Shown here: positions 49,780-57,645 of the stretch, piece after piece
How positions within the stretch are numbered: position 1 is the first letter of the stretch
Layout of the letters: each line of letters starts with the position of its first letter
Source: a virus
Length of the DNA stretch: 64,000 nucleotides
Direction: 5' to 3' (one strand)
IMG/VR virus record: IMGVR_UViG_3300026488_000001
Span: 1 to 64,000 of that record
Translations under genes and position numbers: made by a program
The notes under the pieces: generated by a model
Seen by the model: the letters and a program-made list of their open reading frames with translations, nothing else
Databases searched by the model: none
What the model was told of the DNA's origin: nothing

Positions 49780-51165
49780 ATGAGCGAACTCGTTATTGAA
49801 AAGAAACTCAGAGAAGTAGAATACCAAGCTGAAGATTATCTCAAAAGGTATCGTGAACAAGTAGAAACTCTTGAATCTGCAACTTTCCTTGGAAAAGTAA
49901 GGGGAGTTCAGGCTTGGGACGTAGTTCAGCTCGGTAAGCAACTTGAAAAGTGGGAAATGCTTGAATCTATGGTTAAAGAAGATGGTGGACTTGCATCTCT
50001 TGGTGCACTTCCCAAAGTAGCTTTTGATGTTATCACAGTTGCTTACGGAAACTCTGTAATTCCTTTCATAGCTTCTGTTCAAAACATTGAAGAAGAAAGA
50101 GGAAATGTTTACTTCAAAGTAATTAAAAGACAAGATACAGGAAATACTATTATTGATCCTAGAACTGGAGCTGTTCTTCCAAGTGGACTTGCTTCCAATG
50201 TAGTTTCTGATAAAGTAGTTGCTACTGGAGATGGTTCTACAACTACTTTCAATGTTACTCTTGATTCTATCCCTGTAAGACCTGAAACTTTTGAAGTTAA
50301 AGCAGGTTCTGCTTATGGTAAGGACGATGGAAAAGGAACAATTCTTGGTGTAGGTGTATGGGGAACGATTGACTACTCCACAGGAGCTGTGGAACTCAAC
50401 TTTGCTTCTGCACCTGCTTCTGGTGAAGAAATTAAGGTTGGATATCAAGTAGATATAGAAGGTGCTAATGATCTTCCTTCTATTGGTTCTGTATTTGAAT
50501 CTATACCTGTTACAGCAAGGATTTATGCTCTTAAGGGAGTAGTAGGACTTCTCCAATCTTATGCCCTCAGGCAAAGGTTTGGAATTGTAGCTGAGGATGA
50601 ACTTGCTAAAGACCTTGTAGTTGCCATTAACAATGAGATTGGTGGTGACCTTATCAGGAAGATGAATGCTAATCCTGCTGGTGGGACAATTACTTGGGAT
50701 AAAACTCCTCCTTCTGGAGTAAGCTACTTTGAACATAAGCAAACAATTAAAGACAGCCTTGCTGATCTTGAAGGAAAGATTGTTAGCAATGCAGGTAGGG
50801 GAGTTATTAATGTTATCATAGCAGGTGCTAAAGTTGCTGCTATTCTTTCTACACTACCTGGATTTGAAAAGGTAGCTGATGGTAAAGCTATGGGTGCTCA
50901 TGTATTTGGAACTCTTGATGGTGTAACTGTTATCAGGGTTAATGATGCTAATGCTCTTCCTGGTAATGTAGCACTCGGTATTTACAACCCTGATAATCCG
51001 TTTGAGGGTGCTGCTGTTTATGCTCCTTATATGCCTCTTACAACAACTGAGCTTATTCCACTTTCACCTAATCCATTGACAAATCAGAAAGCTGCTGCTG
51101 TATGGGCAGGTGTAGAAGTTCTTGTTCCTCAGTTTGTAGGTAAACTTAATGTTCAAAATGCTTAA
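49780..51165 (+). CDS. Major capsid protein (T4 gp23-like)
   Basis: The 461-residue protein follows protease/scaffold, with a strong AAGGAGG site and codon use typical of a highly expressed gene. The N-terminal about 65 residues are helical and charged, like the gp23 propeptide removed by the protease. HK97-fold stretches include IYALKGVVGLLQSYALRQRFG and GVTVIRVNDANALPGNVALGIY. Residues about 140-225 form a beta-rich insertion (TGDGSTTTFNVTLDSIPVRP ... GTIDYSTGAVELNF), a surface domain. Confidence 0.88.
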   Translation: MSELVIEKKLREVEYQAEDYLKRYREQVETLESATFLGKVRGVQAWDVVQLGKQLEKWEMLESMVKEDGGLASLGALPKVAFDVITVAYGNSVIPFIASVQNIEEERGNVYFKVIKRQDTGNTIIDPRTGAVLPSGLASNVVSDKVVATGDGSTTTFNVTLDSIPVRPETFEVKAGSAYGKDDGKGTILGVGVWGTIDYSTGAVELNFASAPASGEEIKVGYQVDIEGANDLPSIGSVFESIPVTARIYALKGVVGLLQSYALRQRFGIVAEDELAKDLVVAINNEIGGDLIRKMNANPAGGTITWDKTPPSGVSYFEHKQTIKDSLADLEGKIVSNAGRGVINVIIAGAKVAAILSTLPGFEKVADGKAMGAHVFGTLDGVTVIRVNDANALPGNVALGIYNPDNPFEGAAVYAPYMPLTTTELIPLSPNPLTNQKAAAVWAGVEVLVPQFVGKLNVQNA

Positions 51166-51167
51166 TA

Positions 51168-51193
51168 TAACATAGTAAAGTATTTGCTATGTT
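51168..51193 (+). other. Hairpin directly after the capsid gene
   Basis: AACATAG and CTATGTT form a 7-bp stem around an AT-rich loop. It begins within a few bases of the capsid stop codon and precedes the larger structure at 51196-51252. Confidence 0.4.
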
Positions 51194-51195
51194 CG

Positions 51196-51252
51196 GTAGG
51201 AGTCCTCTGGCCAAGGTAATAACCTTGTTATGCTGGGGGACTCCTACTTTTA
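51196..51252 (+). terminator. Structured terminator-like RNA after the capsid gene
   Basis: GTAGGAGTCC and GGACTCCTAC form a perfect 10-bp stem enclosing an AAGGT/ACCTT hairpin with an AATA loop, and the structure is followed by TTTTAAT. The U-run is short, so termination may be partial, lowering expression of genes beyond the capsid gene. Confidence 0.6.
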
Positions 51253-51280
51253 ATAAGAAAACAATAGGAGGATTAACATA

Positions 51281-51970
51281 ATGAGTCTTATACAAGAGAT
51301 AGTTCAACTTGCAGAAGAAGCAGGAATAGAACTTCCAACTAAAACTTGCATATGTCCTAATTGCGGTTATGAAATGGAAACTCCTATGGGGATTCCTTGT
51401 TCTAACTATGATTGTCCTAAATGTGGAACTCCTATGACAAGGAAAATTGGGGAAGGTTATTCTCAATCTGTAAGAGATAAGTTTATTGAGTGGGTTAAGA
51501 AATATTTTAGTAATCCGAATGGATATTATTCTTTGACTAATTATGTTTTAGATATTTTAAGTAAGTGTAAAGATGAAGTAGACTCTCTTCTTGACGATTT
51601 TGGGACATCTGAAAAAGAATGGGAAGATAATTGGAAAGAAATAGCTGATGCATTAATGAATTATGAATTTGATCCTTATTCAGACCAATGGACAGACTGT
51701 GTTCATAAGTTAGCTAAAAAGTATGGTTATTCGGAATCTAAGAATGAATCTAAAACAGTAAAAGCAAAACTTGTATTTAACGGTTCAGAAGAACCTACAT
51801 TTTCTCTTATAGATGAACAAGGTAATGAAATTTTTAAAGGAATAGGAAAAGTAGATACTATTGCCAAACTTCTCCAACTTAATTCCAATCCTACTGCTGA
51901 AGATGCTGTTGTTTGTGCTATGGAAAAAGGAGAGTGTGAAGTTGAAGTAGAATTGGAGAAAGAGGGATAG
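51281..51970 (+). CDS. Zinc-ribbon protein with shared leader (cargo candidate)
   Basis: The protein has 229 residues. The leader MSLIQEIVQLAEEAGIE has LAE as a protease site. It is followed at once by a zinc ribbon (CICPNCGYE ... CSNYDCPKCG, about 23-48), a helical part (about 60-150) and a beta-rich C-terminus. ATAGGAGGATTAAC precedes the ATG. Function unknown. Confidence 0.65.
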   Translation: MSLIQEIVQLAEEAGIELPTKTCICPNCGYEMETPMGIPCSNYDCPKCGTPMTRKIGEGYSQSVRDKFIEWVKKYFSNPNGYYSLTNYVLDILSKCKDEVDSLLDDFGTSEKEWEDNWKEIADALMNYEFDPYSDQWTDCVHKLAKKYGYSESKNESKTVKAKLVFNGSEEPTFSLIDEQGNEIFKGIGKVDTIAKLLQLNSNPTAEDAVVCAMEKGECEVEVELEKEG

Positions 51971-51972
51971 GG

Positions 51973-52173
51973 ATGGTTACTATTGATTATGAACTGTGTA
52001 TTAATTGTTTTCTTTGTATGAAAGAATGTCCAATGTTTTGTTTTTCTGAAGTAGATGGTAAGTTAGTTTTAACTGAATCAGGTAAGAATACTTGTATTGG
52101 ATGTGGAAATTGTATTCAAAGCTGTCCTACTCTTGCTTTAGATTGGGACTATAATCATATCAGGTATTCCTGA
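51973..52173 (+). CDS. Two-cluster [4Fe-4S] ferredoxin
   Basis: The 66-residue protein has two complete C-x2-C-x2-C-x3-CP motifs: CINCFLCMKECP (about 9-20) and CIGCGNCIQSCP (about 41-52). It would carry electrons at low potential. It lacks the head leader and lies 3 bp after a cargo-candidate gene. A ferredoxin inside a head-gene cluster is unusual. It may support host metabolism or an Fe-S enzyme such as the polymerase's UDG domain. Confidence 0.88.
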   Translation: MVTIDYELCINCFLCMKECPMFCFSEVDGKLVLTESGKNTCIGCGNCIQSCPTLALDWDYNHIRYS

Positions 52174-52190
52174 TAACAAAGAGGAACAAA

Positions 52191-52490
52191 ATGGCTTTGA
52201 TTGATAGTTTAAAGAAAACACTTGAACAATTGGTAATAAATAATGATCCTTACTCCTTTGATAGAGCTTTGTTAGATGCTCTTCCTCCATATAAAATAAC
52301 CAAAGATATTCCCCCTCTACCTAATTCAAAAAACATAAAACTTGCTCTAAGAATCAAAGGAGGATTTCTGGCTTTAACTAAAGACAATGAACTTATTATT
52401 TATCACCAGAATGGTTCTTCAGGTTCAGTTAAGATTATTTTTGATAGAAAGGATATTAAGTATTTAAAGAAGTTTTTAAAGGAGGTTTAG
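52191..52490 (+). CDS. Small head-region protein with shared leader
   Basis: The gene encodes 99 residues with N-terminus MALIDSLKKTLEQL (cut expected after TLE). A short Pro-rich loop and a beta-strand/helix body (LALRIKGGFLALTKDNELII) follow. No known family. Confidence 0.6.
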   Translation: MALIDSLKKTLEQLVINNDPYSFDRALLDALPPYKITKDIPPLPNSKNIKLALRIKGGFLALTKDNELIIYHQNGSSGSVKIIFDRKDIKYLKKFLKEV

Positions 52491-52493
52491 ATA

Positions 52494-52814
52494 ATGGCTC
52501 TTATAGATGAGCTTAAACTTACAATAGAGAGTTGTAAATCCAAGAAAGAGTTTAAAGAAGCTCTTACTAAAGAACTTTATGATAAGATTGGAATAATACT
52601 TAGGGAATCAGCTTACTTTGATTTTGATCCTATTGATGAAGAACAAGGTACATATATGATTTCTATTAATGTAGCAGGCAAAGAAATAATTCAGATTAAT
52701 ACTAAGAAAGATGGAGAAAATATAGTTTATGATTCTTATGAGATTGATGAAGGTGGTCTTAAAGCAATGATTGAATTTATTGAGAACAAAGCTAAAGAAC
52801 TTTCTAAGGAGTAA
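52494..52814 (+). CDS. Small head-region protein with shared leader
   Basis: The gene encodes 106 residues with N-terminus MALIDELKLTIESC. An acidic alpha/beta body includes GTYMISINVAGKEIIQINTK. AAGGAGGTTTAGATA precedes the ATG, only 3 bp after the previous gene. Confidence 0.6.
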   Translation: MALIDELKLTIESCKSKKEFKEALTKELYDKIGIILRESAYFDFDPIDEEQGTYMISINVAGKEIIQINTKKDGENIVYDSYEIDEGGLKAMIEFIENKAKELSKE

Positions 52815-52818
52815 GGTT

Positions 52819-53313
52819 ATGAGATTGATAGATGAACTTTATTCTCTTCTCTATCAACTTGATGAGGAACAATGGATAGACAAAGTTAAGCCCAAGTGGC
52901 ATCCTCCTGAAGGGTTATTTACCAAAGACCCTGAAACAATAGCTAAAACAGTTGCAAAAGCATCTAAAGATTATAAACAAGCAGTAGCAAGAGTTAATTT
53001 CTTCTATAATAGGTATGGTTGTTCTGGTGATAGAAAAGGAGATGAGATTTGTAAGAAAAGGGAAAAGGTTTTACAACTTCTTAGAAAACTTTTTAAGGTA
53101 AAAGAAGAGGAAGCAACTAAAGTAATCATTACTTATGATGGAGAAACTTTTGATGTAGTTTATCCGAGTGGAAATGTAGAATCTTTCCAAGATGAAGTTT
53201 CTTTCCTTCAGTTTATTAGGCAAAAGAATATTAAAGGTAAAAACGGTGTAACAGACCAGCAACTTGTAGATTGGGTTAAGGAATCTGGTTATATAGAAGC
53301 ATTTTTGGGTTAG
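52819..53313 (+). CDS. Head-region protein with shared leader
   Basis: The gene encodes 164 residues; ATG at 52819 (AAGGAGTAAGGTT upstream) gives the leader MRLIDELYSLLYQLDEE, while a longer frame would overlap the previous gene. A basic helical middle (about 38-95) is followed by a strand-rich ATKVIITYDGETFDVVYPSG end. Its stop codon begins the second 114-bp repeat. Confidence 0.6.
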   Translation: MRLIDELYSLLYQLDEEQWIDKVKPKWHPPEGLFTKDPETIAKTVAKASKDYKQAVARVNFFYNRYGCSGDRKGDEICKKREKVLQLLRKLFKVKEEEATKVIITYDGETFDVVYPSGNVESFQDEVSFLQFIRQKNIKGKNGVTDQQLVDWVKESGYIEAFLG

Positions 53314-53424
53314 TAATACTAATTAGGTAAATAGTATTACCAAGTATCACTTCTTTTGATTGATTATAGGAAATTTTAAATCAAGATATTACTAAGTATT
53401 ACGATTTATCTAAAAAGTAATACT
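53311..53424 (+). repeat. 114-bp intergenic repeat, copy 2
   Basis: It differs from 40201-40314 at only three positions (two of them adjacent). Both copies begin exactly at a TAG stop codon and end shortly before the ribosome site of the next gene, marking the starts of the portal and neck/tail units. Confidence 0.9.
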
Positions 53425-53438
53425 GATAGGAAAGAATT

Positions 53439-53633
53439 ATGAATAAGCAGACTATAATCAAAACCATTCTAAGACTTTCAACTTATGAACCTGATCTATA
53501 TGTTATAGAAGCTAATCAACTTCTGAATTCTGCTTTGTTAATAATTGAAGAAGACCCAATAACAGCATCTATCCTTTACAGTAGAGCTGAAAAACTCCTA
53601 ACTAAGAGAAAATCTAAACTCAAGGAAAAATAG
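53439..53633 (+). CDS. Small helical protein
   Basis: The gene encodes 64 residues, helical throughout, with a basic end. It is the first gene after repeat copy 2 and opens the neck/tail unit. Function unknown. Confidence 0.55.
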   Translation: MNKQTIIKTILRLSTYEPDLYVIEANQLLNSALLIIEEDPITASILYSRAEKLLTKRKSKLKEK

Positions 53634-53635
53634 AT

Positions 53636-54064
53636 ATGTCAACTGTAATAGAGAAAGTTCTTTCTACAATAGGTAAAGTAACAGCTATTAGGTTAAAAGT
53701 TCTTGCTAATATCTTAGGTTTTCCTGCCGAAATTTACTATCCACAACAGTATGACTCTCTGTTAGACGATGATGCAAAGATAACTTATAATTCTACTCCT
53801 GATGAAGTTAAGAATGTTCTTATAGCAGGAGTTTATAACAGTCCTTTTCTTTCACCAGGTATTTTTAATTCTTTTGAAGAGTCTTTTTCTCAAGATGAAG
53901 AAATCGTTTGGTATTTATCGGGGGAGGACAATCCTCCTCCAATCGGTTCTAAAGTTGTTTTAACTATTAACAACAAGAAAATGAGTTTTCAGGTTTCTTA
54001 TGTTAGAGAAGATGTAACAAGGAATGGTGCTTATTATGAAGTTTACCTAACTCCAATGAGGTAA
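53636..54064 (+). CDS. Putative neck/tail-completion protein
   Basis: The gene encodes 142 residues: a helical N-terminus (about 1-28), then beta-rich (EIVWYLSGE, SKVVLTINNKKMSFQVSYV, YYEVYLTPM). Its position between capsid and sheath genes is where neck or head-tail joining proteins are encoded. No direct family match. Confidence 0.5.
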   Translation: MSTVIEKVLSTIGKVTAIRLKVLANILGFPAEIYYPQQYDSLLDDDAKITYNSTPDEVKNVLIAGVYNSPFLSPGIFNSFEESFSQDEEIVWYLSGEDNPPPIGSKVVLTINNKKMSFQVSYVREDVTRNGAYYEVYLTPMR

Positions 54065-54066
54065 GA

Positions 54067-54714
54067 ATGTTTACCAATCTAATCCTATTTGGAATTCTTA
54101 ATGAAATTCAAGATTATCTCGAATCTGATTTTTCTTTCCCTTTGTTAAATTCAACATATAATATGAACGGAAAAACATTTCAGAAATGTTACTATTACTC
54201 GCAAGACTTGCAGTTTGAACCTGATTTGTTAAAAAGAATAGGAATATCTGATAAACAAGAGTTCTTTGCTTTATTATTCAGAAGAAACTCTATTCAGTTG
54301 GAAAACTATCGAAGTTTTACTATAAGAGCTTATGACAAAGAATTTATCCAAACTTTAGTTGATTCAGGTTTACTTCCTAAAGACTATTCAGGAAAGGTTA
54401 GAATGGTTAATCTAACACTTCAAGTTAAACCTTATTCTAATGTAACAAGATATGTTTATGAATTTGAGGAAAACTTTTTACTTGATTGGGTAGGACACGG
54501 AAGCATCGATATTAATATTCCACTTAATAGTGAAGTAACTTTAACTACTAAGTTAGGTTACTCTTGTGAACCTTTCCAAGAGATATTAAAAGAAAATCCG
54601 TCTAAGAAAGTTTTTACAGGTAGTTTTGAAATTAATCTTGAATTTCCTTTGGTAAAACTTTCTGCTGAAAAGTATCCTTTGATTAAGGATATAAATGAAA
54701 TTGTTTATGCTTAA
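54067..54714 (+). CDS. Putative tail-completion or neck protein
   Basis: The gene encodes 215 residues: a helical start (NLILFGILNEIQDYLE), then mostly beta (SFTIRAYDKEF, KVRMVNLTLQVKPYSN). It lies just before the sheath gene and its partner. A gp15/gp3-like role is possible from position only. Confidence 0.5.
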   Translation: MFTNLILFGILNEIQDYLESDFSFPLLNSTYNMNGKTFQKCYYYSQDLQFEPDLLKRIGISDKQEFFALLFRRNSIQLENYRSFTIRAYDKEFIQTLVDSGLLPKDYSGKVRMVNLTLQVKPYSNVTRYVYEFEENFLLDWVGHGSIDINIPLNSEVTLTTKLGYSCEPFQEILKENPSKKVFTGSFEINLEFPLVKLSAEKYPLIKDINEIVYA

Positions 54715-54726
54715 TAGGAGGAAATA

Positions 54727-54903
54727 ATGGCTAAAAAAGAATCCAAATCAAAATCTGTTTTTCTTGTTAATCCTAACAATTTTCCTGTTACGGTTGAGTA
54801 TGACGGTAAGTCAATAGTAATTTCTCCTAAACAGAAAGTAAAGGTTAGTGATGAATCTAAAGTAGGTAAATCTACTGGAAAACTAATTAAAGTCAATGCT
54901 TAA
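54727..54903 (+). CDS. 58-aa protein with small beta domain
   Basis: The ATG at 54727 follows TAGGAGGAAATA. The protein begins MAKKESKSKS and has strands SVFLVNPNNFPVTVEYDGKS and VISPKQKVKVSD. It resembles the N-terminal domain of the 85-aa protein at 43211 and might be a small structural or decoration protein. Frame, ribosome site and spacing to neighbours support it as real. Confidence 0.65.
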   Translation: MAKKESKSKSVFLVNPNNFPVTVEYDGKSIVISPKQKVKVSDESKVGKSTGKLIKVNA

Positions 54904-54930
54904 TAGAATGCTTATTAGGAGGTAAAAATA

Positions 54931-56544
54931 ATGTCTGCTCCTTTTGTTAATGTAGTAGAATGGGATTTGTCTCAAAGAGTTCCAGGTTTTCCTGGTGTTT
55001 ATGGTGCAATGGTAATACCTGCTAAAAGAGGTGTAGTTGGAAAACCTGTTCTTATGACTTCTCAAACTCAATACCTTAAAACTTATACTTGGAAAGAAAC
55101 AGTAGAAGTTGGAGATACAACAGCTCACTTTAGTGCTTTATCTTACCTTGAAGCGTCTAATAAACTTTGGGTAATAAGAGTAGCAAACCAAGCTAAATAT
55201 GGTGGTGCTTTAATTTCTACTGGCCAAGATTTAGATGGTTCTGGTTCTCCAGAAACTACAACTGCTCTAACTTCTGGAGTTGAAGATCCTTTTGCATTCA
55301 CTTTTCCTTCTAATGACTATGCTTTTGCTATATTTGGAGCTAATCCAGGAGAATGGAATAATAAAGTAGGGATTAAGATTTTTAACTATTCTACTTATCC
55401 TGATAAGGTTAAAGTTCCTAATGCTTTTCTTATAGAAGTATATGAGGAAGGAGATGAAGTTAATCCGGTAGAAACTTTTGTATGTTCAAGAGACCCTAAT
55501 GCTAAAGACGGTTATGGAAGAAATATTTATATTGAAGAAGCTCTTAAATCTTCCAACTACATTCAAGCAGTAGATAACCTTGCAGTAGATAAGTCAATTA
55601 ATCCTGAAGATGTTACTACCATACTTTGGCTTGGTGGTGGAGATGATGGACTTGCTGTAACTGATGCTGATATAGTTACAGCTCTTCAAACTCTCAAAAA
55701 TCCTGATGACATACCTGTAACACTTCTTATGGATGCAGGTTGGGCAACTCCTGCTGTCCAACTCGAAATGCTCAAAATAGCAGAAGAAAGACAAGATTGT
55801 GTAGCTATTCTTTCTACACCTTATAGTGCTGAAGATTCAGCTAATTACCTTAATGAAATAGTAAATTATAGAAAGACCACTCTCAATGCTAATTCTTCTT
55901 ATGGTGCTATTTATACTTCTCATGTTAAAATACTTGATAGATTTAACAATAGAGAAATTTACATTGATCCTACTGGATTTGTAGGTGGAATTATCTCTAA
56001 AACCGCTATGCAATTTGAAATTTGGTATCCACCTGCTGGTTGGAGAAGAGGAATTCTTAATGTTCTTGATGTAAGAAGAAGGTTTAGCAGAGGAGAAATG
56101 GATTATCTTTATGACAATGGAATTAACCCAATTAGGTTTAGACCTGGATATGGTATAGCTGTATGGGGTCAAAAGACTCTTCAAACTCTTCCATCTGCAC
56201 TTGATAGGCTTAATGTCAGACTTCTTCTTATTGTTATTGAACCTGCTATTAAGAAAGCACTTGAATCTTTTGTATTTGAATTTAACGATGAAACTACAAG
56301 ACTTCTTGTTAAATCTATGCTTGAGTCTTACTTGCAAAACATTAAGGCAAGAAGAGGTATTTACGACTTTATGGTTAAGTGTGATGAGGAGAATAACACC
56401 CCTGAAGATATAGATAACTATAGGTTAAATGTTTGGGTATTTATTCAACCAACCAAGTCTGCTGAATTTATCAAAGTTCCTATTATCATAACAAGGACTG
56501 GAGCTAATTTTGGTCAAATAGCTTCTACTCTTCTAGGAGGTTAA
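54931..56544 (+). CDS. Contractile tail sheath protein (gp18-like)
   Basis: In this 537-residue protein, the N-terminus (PFVNVVEWDLSQRVPGFPGV) and the segment GAMVIPAKRGVVGKP are typical of sheath proteins. The C-terminal domain has GYGIAVWGQKTLQ followed by LDRLNVRLLLIVIEPAI and the final beta-strand region used for sheath handshaking. TAGGAGGTAAAAATA precedes the ATG, and codon use is that of a highly expressed gene. Confidence 0.92.
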   Translation: MSAPFVNVVEWDLSQRVPGFPGVYGAMVIPAKRGVVGKPVLMTSQTQYLKTYTWKETVEVGDTTAHFSALSYLEASNKLWVIRVANQAKYGGALISTGQDLDGSGSPETTTALTSGVEDPFAFTFPSNDYAFAIFGANPGEWNNKVGIKIFNYSTYPDKVKVPNAFLIEVYEEGDEVNPVETFVCSRDPNAKDGYGRNIYIEEALKSSNYIQAVDNLAVDKSINPEDVTTILWLGGGDDGLAVTDADIVTALQTLKNPDDIPVTLLMDAGWATPAVQLEMLKIAEERQDCVAILSTPYSAEDSANYLNEIVNYRKTTLNANSSYGAIYTSHVKILDRFNNREIYIDPTGFVGGIISKTAMQFEIWYPPAGWRRGILNVLDVRRRFSRGEMDYLYDNGINPIRFRPGYGIAVWGQKTLQTLPSALDRLNVRLLLIVIEPAIKKALESFVFEFNDETTRLLVKSMLESYLQNIKARRGIYDFMVKCDEENNTPEDIDNYRLNVWVFIQPTKSAEFIKVPIIITRTGANFGQIASTLLGG

Positions 56545-56547
56545 TAG

Positions 56548-56574
56548 GGGTAGGAATGTCCTACCCTTTTCTTT
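56548..56574 (+). terminator. Rho-independent terminator after the sheath gene
   Basis: GGGTAGGA and TCCTACCC form an 8-bp stem with an ATG loop, followed by TTTTCTTT. It lies 4 bp after the sheath stop codon. Confidence 0.85.
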
Positions 56575-56599
56575 AACTTGAAAAATGGAGGTTTAAATA

Positions 56600-57121
56600 A
56601 TGGCAAGACCTACTCTTTCCCAACTAAGAGCTTTACCTGATAAAAGAACAACCTACCAATGGAATCTTACTTTTGAAACTTTTCCTTCTGCTGTTTCAAC
56701 TAACTTATCATCTGAAGATATAAATCTTAGATGTATTTCTACAACAGCTCCCTCTAAGGAAGTTCAGAAGATTGAATATAACATAAGAGGATTCACACTT
56801 CACCAACCTGGAACTTATACAGTAAACTCCCCTATCGAATTTACTTTCATATCTCCTGTTGATATGAAGATTGAAGAATTCTTTAGGAATTGGAGAGAAG
56901 CCTGCACAGCTACTGATACAATGAATCATAAATCTATGGAAGAAGTTACTTGTAATATCATTATTACCCTCCTTGATAGAGAAGATAAGCCGATATGGAA
57001 GTATAAGCTGATTGGTTGTTGGCTTTCTAAATATGAAACAGGAGATTTAAATGCTGATAATGCAGTAGCTAATACTACTGCAACTATTGAATTTATAGAT
57101 TTTGAAGATGGGGCTGTATAA
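56600..57121 (+). CDS. Tail tube protein (gp19-like)
   Basis: The 173-residue protein directly follows the sheath gene, as in T4. Tube-fold features include RTTYQWNLTFETFP, ISTTAPSKEVQKIEYNIRGF, SPIEFTFISPVDMKIEEFF and a C-terminal KLIGCWLSKYETGDLN strand. It polymerises as hexameric rings. Confidence 0.87.
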   Translation: MARPTLSQLRALPDKRTTYQWNLTFETFPSAVSTNLSSEDINLRCISTTAPSKEVQKIEYNIRGFTLHQPGTYTVNSPIEFTFISPVDMKIEEFFRNWREACTATDTMNHKSMEEVTCNIIITLLDREDKPIWKYKLIGCWLSKYETGDLNADNAVANTTATIEFIDFEDGAV

Positions 57122-57133
57122 GAGGGATAAGAT

Positions 57134-57628
57134 ATGAGACTTTCGATTTCTAAGTTGAGAGGGTTTATACCCTCTCGTTCTTATAAATGGGATATAAAAT
57201 TTCAATCGTTACCTAATTCCAAAGTTCCTAATCCTCCTGACCCTTTTTCTGATTGGTTTCCTGCTGTGTCTTGTGAAGTAGATGAACAAAATTTTAGTGA
57301 GGGAGATTTTTCAGTAGGAGGATTTTCTTTTAGTTACCCATCAAATATTAGTCTGGGTTCAGTTTCATTATCTTTTATACCAGATGAAGAAGAGAAAATA
57401 GTTGATTGGTTAAAATATCAAGAAGATTTAAGAAAACAAGGTTATCTACTATCTGACTTAATAGTAGGATTGTATATTGTAAAGTATTCAGGTGATAATC
57501 AAATAGTTAGGTCTTATAATTTAATCGTATTTTTATCCTCAAATATAAAAAGGAGTTGGAATTCAGATAATAGTGTAGAAGTTATCCCAGTAGAATTCAA
57601 GATAGCTGGATTTCTTCAAAAGAAATGA
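57134..57628 (+). CDS. Second tail-tube-like protein, probably tube initiator (gp54-like)
   Basis: The 164-residue protein has the same order of elements as the tube protein: SRSYKWDIKFQSLP, SCEVDEQNF, GGFSFSYPSNISLGSVSLSF and a C-terminal strand. In T4, gp54 is a gp19 paralogue that starts the tube on the baseplate. Weaker codon bias here suits a lower-copy protein. Confidence 0.72.
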   Translation: MRLSISKLRGFIPSRSYKWDIKFQSLPNSKVPNPPDPFSDWFPAVSCEVDEQNFSEGDFSVGGFSFSYPSNISLGSVSLSFIPDEEEKIVDWLKYQEDLRKQGYLLSDLIVGLYIVKYSGDNQIVRSYNLIVFLSSNIKRSWNSDNSVEVIPVEFKIAGFLQKK

Positions 57629-57645
57629 TTGGGATGAGGTTTTAG

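Noticed and set aside
49774-50742. A 322-codon open frame antisense to the major capsid gene
   Set aside because: It is a by-product of biased codon use in a highly expressed gene; it has no ribosome site or protein-like pattern and lies fully inside the capsid frame.
55837-56337. A 166-codon antisense frame within the sheath gene
   Set aside because: Same codon-bias effect; no start signal and a low-complexity K/S/N-rich product.
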